From: a virus
Length of the DNA stretch: 43,561 nucleotides
IMG/VR virus record: IMGVR_UViG_3300048839_000448
Span: 1-43,561 of that record
Reading direction: 5' to 3' (one strand)
Shown: piece by piece, positions 39,732-43,561 of the stretch
How positions within the stretch are numbered: position 1 is the first letter of the stretch
Layout of the letters: each line of letters begins with the position of its first letter
Notes under the pieces: generated by a model
Databases searched by the model: none
Told to the model about the DNA's origin: nothing
What the model saw: only the letters and a program-made list of their open reading frames with translations
Translations under genes and position numbers: made by a program

Positions 39732-39974
39732 CTACTCCCCATTCTTCCTGTACACGCACCACTCCGGGCGCGTCTCGTCCTTGACTTCGCACACCCAGCA
39801 GCGCTCGCCCGCGCCGCACAGCGCCACGAACGCGCGCCGGTTGGCATCCGCGTCCGACGTCGGGGGCTGCGCGTCGGGGTCCGGCTGCGCACCGCGCACG
39901 CTCACGGCCAGGACGCTCACGCTGGCGAGCACAACGACCATCCACGCGCCTGCACACAGCACCCAGGCATTCAC
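39732..39974 (-). CDS. small membrane protein with Cys-rich end
   Basis: 80 aa. N-terminal span (WVLCAGAWMVVVLASVSVLAV), then a Pro/Asp linker and a C-terminal FVALCGAGERCWVCEVKDE with three Cys, perhaps disulfide- or metal-bound outside the membrane. Its start overlaps the upstream stop. Unknown function. Confidence 0.6.
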   Translation of the reverse strand: MNAWVLCAGAWMVVVLASVSVLAVSVRGAQPDPDAQPPTSDADANRRAFVALCGAGERCWVCEVKDETRPEWCVYRKNGE

Positions 39975-40204
39975 GGCGCGTCCTCCATCTGCGGTGCTTG
40001 CACGCCGTCGAGCGCACGGCGCAGGGCCGCGAGGTCTTCGCGCTGCTCCTGCCAGCTATATTCCGCCATGCCCCGCTGCGCGCGTTCCATGCGGGCGTTC
40101 ATCTGGACCAGCAGGCGTTGGGCGTATTCGAGGCGACCGACCGCGCGCAGGGTTTCGGCGCGCAGGGCATCCGCGTATTCTTCCCAGGTCAATTCTGGCA
40201 TCAT
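39971..40204 (-). CDS. small coiled-coil protein
   Basis: 77 aa from ATG 40204 (GGAGTGAGG upstream; a second ATG follows at 40201). A single long helical protein (EEYADALRAETLRAVGRLEY, LLVQMNARMERAQRGMAEYS). No motif recognised. Confidence 0.6.
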   Translation of the reverse strand: MMPELTWEEYADALRAETLRAVGRLEYAQRLLVQMNARMERAQRGMAEYSWQEQREDLAALRRALDGVQAPQMEDAP

Positions 40205-40253
40205 CCTCACTCCATCGGGGCGAGTCTCCCCGCCCCTGCTCTCGTCTCGTGCG

Positions 40254-41108
40254 TTATGCTGCCGGGTCTACCTCGGCGGATTGGGCGTAATGCGCCATGA
40301 TCGCGGCGTGTACGTCGCATACCGGAATCTTGGCCGCATACAGGCGCTTGAAGTCGCGCTTTTCCGCCACGTCCAGCAGCGCTTTCTGCTTGGCCTCATC
40401 ATCAAAAAATGCGTCGGAGTTCCCGCGCAATACCAGCCACAGCGCATTGGACGCGTGATTGCCTACCGTCATGCCGTCAATGTTGGCGCACATCCACTTG
40501 CTCAGCCGCGTCCAGGCTGACGCGTCGAACTCGGACGGGTCAGCGGCGGGGTCATAGTCCGACTTCGGCCCGAAGTGCTTGTCCAGCTCGCTCCCGGCCA
40601 GTCCTGGTAGCTCTGCGCTGTGCGGCGCGTCCGTCTCGGTGGTGCTGCGCTCTGCGCGCGGTGTCGGACGCGACTCGGCGGGCGGTTCGGGCGTGGCGTC
40701 TTCGGACGCTTCCGGCTCCTGCTGTATATCCCCCTGCTCCTGCTTGCGCAGGTGCTCGTATACCGTGCCATCGTTGTACAGTTCGCGGGCAATACCCCAC
40801 TTAACAGCCGCGCGTTTGAAGGCGTCTGAGAACGCGCCCTTGTCTTCCTCGATGTTGGACTCAGTGCCAATATCCGACTTTCCAACCCAGCCATCACCCA
40901 CGCGAATATAGAGCGTGCAAACAACCGTACCATCCTCGCGCGTGGTGTATGTGTCATACCAGTTCGCAGGACCAACAACGCCATCCAGTCGGTTCATGAC
41001 TGTGCGTGCGGTTATGTAGTTCCCCGTGCCGCCGCCACCAACCTTGCGCGACTTAACCAGCTTCGCCGGGATGGGCGCTGCCAACTCTGACCACCGTATC
41101 TCGCTCAC
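40254..41108 (-). CDS. Rad52-like single-strand annealing protein
   Basis: 284 aa. Residues 1-120 match the Rad52/22 phage recombinase core: YITARTVMNRLDGVVGPANW, TVVCTLYIRVGDGWVGKSDI, and DKGAFSDAFKRAAVKWGIAR. A Pro/Glu/Thr-rich linker (about 125-165) leads to a C-terminal helical domain (about 195-275). It should anneal complementary single strands in phage recombination, working with SSB and possibly the nucleases at 192 and 9351. The C-terminal extension is longer than in minimal family members. Confidence 0.85.
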   Translation of the reverse strand: MSEIRWSELAAPIPAKLVKSRKVGGGGTGNYITARTVMNRLDGVVGPANWYDTYTTREDGTVVCTLYIRVGDGWVGKSDIGTESNIEEDKGAFSDAFKRAAVKWGIARELYNDGTVYEHLRKQEQGDIQQEPEASEDATPEPPAESRPTPRAERSTTETDAPHSAELPGLAGSELDKHFGPKSDYDPAADPSEFDASAWTRLSKWMCANIDGMTVGNHASNALWLVLRGNSDAFFDDEAKQKALLDVAEKRDFKRLYAAKIPVCDVHAAIMAHYAQSAEVDPAA

Positions 41109-41503
41109 TGTCCTGCTCCTACACTCTGCGCAGCGCTCACCGCCGCGCGCTCTACGAACTCGACCGTGCGCTTTTCCAGCGTCCGCCGTGCATCTTCACG
41201 CGCCAATACCGTCACCCGCTGCGCGCTGGTCAGCGGACGCCCCTCGCACCACGCAGCGCACACGTCGCTCGGCAGCGGTGGCTTGGCGTCATTTACGAGG
41301 CATTGCGAGACGCGGGTAATCGCCTGCTCAACGTCCATGACGCACGCTTCCACCAACCGTTCGCGCCATGGCCGCGCTGCCTGCCGCGCCGCCCACCGGT
41401 CCTCAAGCGCTGTGTCGCGCTCATCCATCTGGCGCGCGAGCGCTTCCACCCCGCGCCAGCCATAGCCTGCCATGACCAACTCTGTTACCATTTTGCCGCT
41501 CAT
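41105..41503 (-). CDS. unknown helical protein coupled to the Rad52-like gene
   Basis: 132 aa; ATG 41503 with AGGAG six bases upstream; ATGA overlap with the Rad52-like gene, so they are probably made together. All-helical, Arg/Ala-rich (EALARQMDERDTALEDRWAA; RVTVLAREDARRTLEKRTVE). It may be a recombination partner or regulator. Confidence 0.6.
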   Translation of the reverse strand: MSGKMVTELVMAGYGWRGVEALARQMDERDTALEDRWAARQAARPWRERLVEACVMDVEQAITRVSQCLVNDAKPPLPSDVCAAWCEGRPLTSAQRVTVLAREDARRTLEKRTVEFVERAAVSAAQSVGAGQ

Positions 41504-41579
41504 GCTATACTCCTGAGTCTGGCGCGGGGTGGCTCGCAACCGGTCCCCGCGCCGCTGCCTCGTGCGGGCGTGTCTGCTG

Positions 41580-41888
41580 CTAGCGGATGCGCCCGCGTCC
41601 GTCGTAGTCGGTGTGCAGCCGGACGGGGGCCATATACAGCACGTGCCCGTTCACGTCGAGCACTTCGGCGTCGAATGCCCGCGCGCAGTCCACATCAAAA
41701 GTGGCGACGCGATTCAACACGTCCTCGCGCGTTGCTTCGTCGTGCGGTGGGTCGCAAACTTCGCCCGTGTGGTTCAGCAGAACCAGCGTTTCAAAATGGT
41801 GTTGACACAGGTGGTATCCATTGCCGCCCTGGTTGCTGGTGCAGCCGGGGATAATGCACTGGCACGGGCGGGGGTTATTTACTGACAT
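41580..41888 (-). CDS. zinc-binding small protein
   Basis: 102 aa, GGAGAG upstream. N-terminal CQCIIPGCTSNQGGNGYHLC, then QHHFE has Cys and His spaced as in small zinc knuckles. The rest (EVLDVNGHVLYMAPVRLHTD) is beta-rich. Function unknown. Between its start and the upstream gene (41889-41971) lies a GTGAGTC/GACTCAC hairpin (41930-41951) without an adjacent T-run. Confidence 0.6.
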   Translation of the reverse strand: MSVNNPRPCQCIIPGCTSNQGGNGYHLCQHHFETLVLLNHTGEVCDPPHDEATREDVLNRVATFDVDCARAFDAEVLDVNGHVLYMAPVRLHTDYDGRGRIR

Positions 41889-41971
41889 TAGGTTCTCTCC
41901 ATTATGTAAATATGCTTCGTTTTAACTATGTGAGTCTCGTAACTGACTCACGGCGAACATTTTTTACTAGG

Positions 41972-42886
41972 CTACGCCGCCGGCTTGTCATCTGGCATTT
42001 TGCGCACTGGCGGGGGTGTCGTCGTCCGCTTGGTTGCGCGCGGGTTGAGAAGCGGTAATCCGCTCAGTTCCTCGCCAGGGTCGCTCGCCGCTTCGCTGGC
42101 TTTGCGCCGCGCCTCGTATTCGGGCAGCGTGTAATAGTTGCTGCCGCTGCGCTTGACCAGTCGCCCCGCCGTGACGCCCGCGCTCAGAGCGCGATTGGCC
42201 GTAGCGTTGTCGCAGCGCATCAGGTGCTTGATTTCGGCATAGTACATGCCCTGCCCGTAGGCTTTCAGCGCTGCCTCCGCCTCTGCGATCAGCGGTTCCA
42301 ACTGCGTGCTGTCCTGCGCCTTCTCGATGGCGTCCAGTTGCGCGCGCAGCTTGACGTTTTCCGACTTCGTGGCCGCGAGTTCTGCGCGTTGCATGTTGAT
42401 CGTCGTCTGCTTGTTGCGTCGGGCGTGGCGCTCACTGCGCACACTCTCGCTCGCCTGATGCCACCGCTTCCGGTAGTCCGCCGCACGCTTGACGCTGGCC
42501 GCGCGCTTGGCTTGCAGCGCCGCGACCTGCTGTAGCAGCGCCTTGATGACCTCGCCCTGGTCCTCGACCAGTTCCGCGCGCTCGGCAGTCGCCAGCGCCG
42601 GGTCGGGCGATTCGGACGCGTCCCAGGGGTCGGGCGTCACGTCTGCGTGCATCGTCTCTGTGGGCATGGGTTCCTCCGTCGCAAGGGCCAGCTTCGCCAG
42701 CCATCCGAACGTAAGTTTATTGCCGTTCATGTCTTCGCATTCGTACAAGTATTTCGCGTGTTTCTCCTGGCAGGTGCCGGGCTTCAACTCTGCGTCGTCG
42801 TCCCACTGGCCGCTGCACCGGTGGACTTCCACCACGCGCGCCGTTGTGGTTCCGTTCGTAATGAGGTCGCCAACCTTGTATTGCAT
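41972..42886 (-). CDS. coiled-coil, winged-helix DNA-binding protein
   Basis: 304 aa, GGAGTAGGG nine bases before the ATG. An N-terminal small beta domain (VGDLITNGTTTARVVEVHRC) is followed by an acidic linker, a long coiled coil (about 105-195: EVIKALLQQVAALQAKRAAS...) and a winged-helix-like unit (about 205-255: YAEIKHLMRCDNATANRALS, AGRLVKRSGSNYYTLPE). The end is basic and Pro-rich. Likely a DNA-binding or organising protein. It begins four bases after the pentapeptide gene. Confidence 0.6.
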   Translation of the reverse strand: MQYKVGDLITNGTTTARVVEVHRCSGQWDDDAELKPGTCQEKHAKYLYECEDMNGNKLTFGWLAKLALATEEPMPTETMHADVTPDPWDASESPDPALATAERAELVEDQGEVIKALLQQVAALQAKRAASVKRAADYRKRWHQASESVRSERHARRNKQTTINMQRAELAATKSENVKLRAQLDAIEKAQDSTQLEPLIAEAEAALKAYGQGMYYAEIKHLMRCDNATANRALSAGVTAGRLVKRSGSNYYTLPEYEARRKASEAASDPGEELSGLPLLNPRATKRTTTPPPVRKMPDDKPAA

Positions 42887-42890
42887 CGCC

Positions 42891-43561
42891 CTACTCCTTC
42901 ACGATCTCAATCAGGTCGAGTTCCCAACACCGCGCTTTCCCATCGGTATTGTACGGCACGACATAGGCCGCGCCTTCGGGGATGCGGCATTTCCACACGT
43001 GCCCGCTCAATCGTTCCCGCGCAATCCATTCGCGCGTGGCGAAATTGATACCGCTGGCGCAGTCTGAGGTCATGCAGGGGTTACACACCTCCGAAATGTG
43101 AGCACCTGGCTCAATCGCCCACTTGGATGGTGGGGCGTGATATGAATGAAACGTTTTATAAACGATCCATCCGTCGTCATACTCAAAATGCTCACGCATC
43201 CATGTGGTTGGAGACAACAATCCGTTCGCCCCGCTCAGGTTCGCCCCGCTCAGGTCCGCCCCGCTCAGGTTCGCCCCGCTCAGGTCCGCCCCGCTCAGGT
43301 CCGCCCCGCTCAGGGACGCCCCGCTCAGGTCCGCCCGGCTCAGGGACGCCCGGCTCAGGGACGCCCCGCGCAGGTTCGCCCCGCGCAGGTTCGCCCGGCT
43401 CAGGTCCGCCCGGCTCAGGGACGCCCGGCTCAGGGACGCCCCGATCAGGGACGCCCGGCTCAGGGACGCCCCGCTCAGGTTCGCCCGGCTCAGGGACGCC
43501 CGGCTCAGGGACGCCCCGCGCAGGTTCGCCCGGCTCAGGTTCGCATCGCTCAGGTTCGCAT
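42891..43561 (-). CDS. pentapeptide-repeat protein (5' part missing at window edge)
   Basis: 223 in-frame codons including stop. The N-terminal part seen here (43559 to 43225) is made of about 22 pentapeptides of the form A(N/D/S)LS(G/R), which would fold as a right-handed beta helix. From about 43220, a C-terminal domain follows ([60 protein letters not shown]), like domains attached to phage pentapeptide proteins (DUF5758-like). Some pentapeptide proteins mimic DNA and block gyrase, but no such role can be read here. The true start is probably ATG 89 across the circular junction. Confidence 0.8.
   Translation of the reverse strand, partial: ANLSDANLSRANLRGASLSRASLSRANLSGASLSRASLIGASLSRASLSRADLSRANLRGANLRGASLSRASLSRADLSGASLSGADLSGADLSGANLSGADLSGANLSGANGLLSPTTWMREHFEYDDGWIVYKTFHSYHAPPSKWAIEPGAHISEVCNPCMTSDCASGINFATREWIARERLSGHVWKCRIPEGAAYVVPYNTDGKARCWELDLIEIVKE
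43225..43561 (-). repeat. 22 tandem 15-bp units encoding pentapeptides
   Basis: Twenty-two full units and a partial one, each on the plus strand of the form (TTC/TCC/GAC)GCC(C/G)(C/G)(G)CTCAGG with few changes. Variation is nearly confined to two codons. Such DNA-level uniformity implies recent expansion or gene conversion and explains why an assembly could break or collapse here. Confidence 0.9.

Noticed and set aside
43225-43561. CRISPR array
   Set aside because: The 15-bp units are contiguous without spacers and encode pentapeptides in one open frame.

Overview
The window reads as an essentially complete genome of a temperate, long-tailed (siphovirus-like) phage, probably of a Chloroflexota host. 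It carries a full head-tail gene set (terminase, portal, MuF-type head protein, scaffold, decoration, capsid, connectors, tail tube, frameshifted tail chaperones, tape measure), a phage replication set and a tyrosine integrase. The host guess rests on the Thr/Pro-rich linker of the lipoprotein at 32698-34167, a style common in Chloroflexota, and on high GC; it is an inference.

Layout. There are two transcription arms. From about 1.9-2.0 kb, two promoters with back-to-back -35 boxes fire outwards. The rightward arm (2037-34167) holds a ribbon-helix-helix regulator, a small membrane protein, a tRNA-like element and a small structured RNA. Next come the replication genes (primase-polymerase, initiator with an internal iteron origin, DnaB-like helicase, SSB, phosphoesterase, DUF1064 nuclease), then a second structured RNA leading into an HNH endonuclease, a ParM/ParR-like partition pair, a GIY-YIG membrane protein, a large structured leader and a ParB-methyltransferase. 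Packaging, head, tail and lysis-type genes follow. The leftward arm (1905 down to 1, and 43561 down to 34164) holds a ParB/MT-A70 methyltransferase, a PD-(D/E)XK protein, a pentapeptide-repeat protein, coiled-coil and zinc-binding small proteins, a Rad52-like annealing protein, DNA-binding proteins, a GNAT-like protein, a third methyltransferase, integrase with a tRNA-like probable attP, and small accessory proteins. The arms converge at 34164-34167, where the two stop codons overlap in CTAG. The leftward gene running off position 1 and the leftward gene entering at 43561 are best explained as the two ends of one pentapeptide-repeat gene, so the contig is probably circular, with its ends placed inside that repeat array.

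Most unusual content. Two short RNA loci (2961-3059 and 9778-9900), each starting just after a sigma70-type promoter, share the order A-B-C-A'-B'-C', in which every block pairs with its own complement and all helices cross. The sequences are unrelated, but the topology is the same. In the first, C/C' is an intrinsic terminator in front of the replication operon. In the second, C' buries the Shine-Dalgarno of the HNH gene. This looks like a class of interlocked, switch-like leader RNA that I do not recognise. Other notable items are a 77-nt tRNA-like element with a G3-U70 pair reminiscent of tmRNA, a 400-nt structured leader with an H-type pseudoknot, palindromic iterons inside the initiator gene, and an actin-type partition pair in a phage that also has an integrase.
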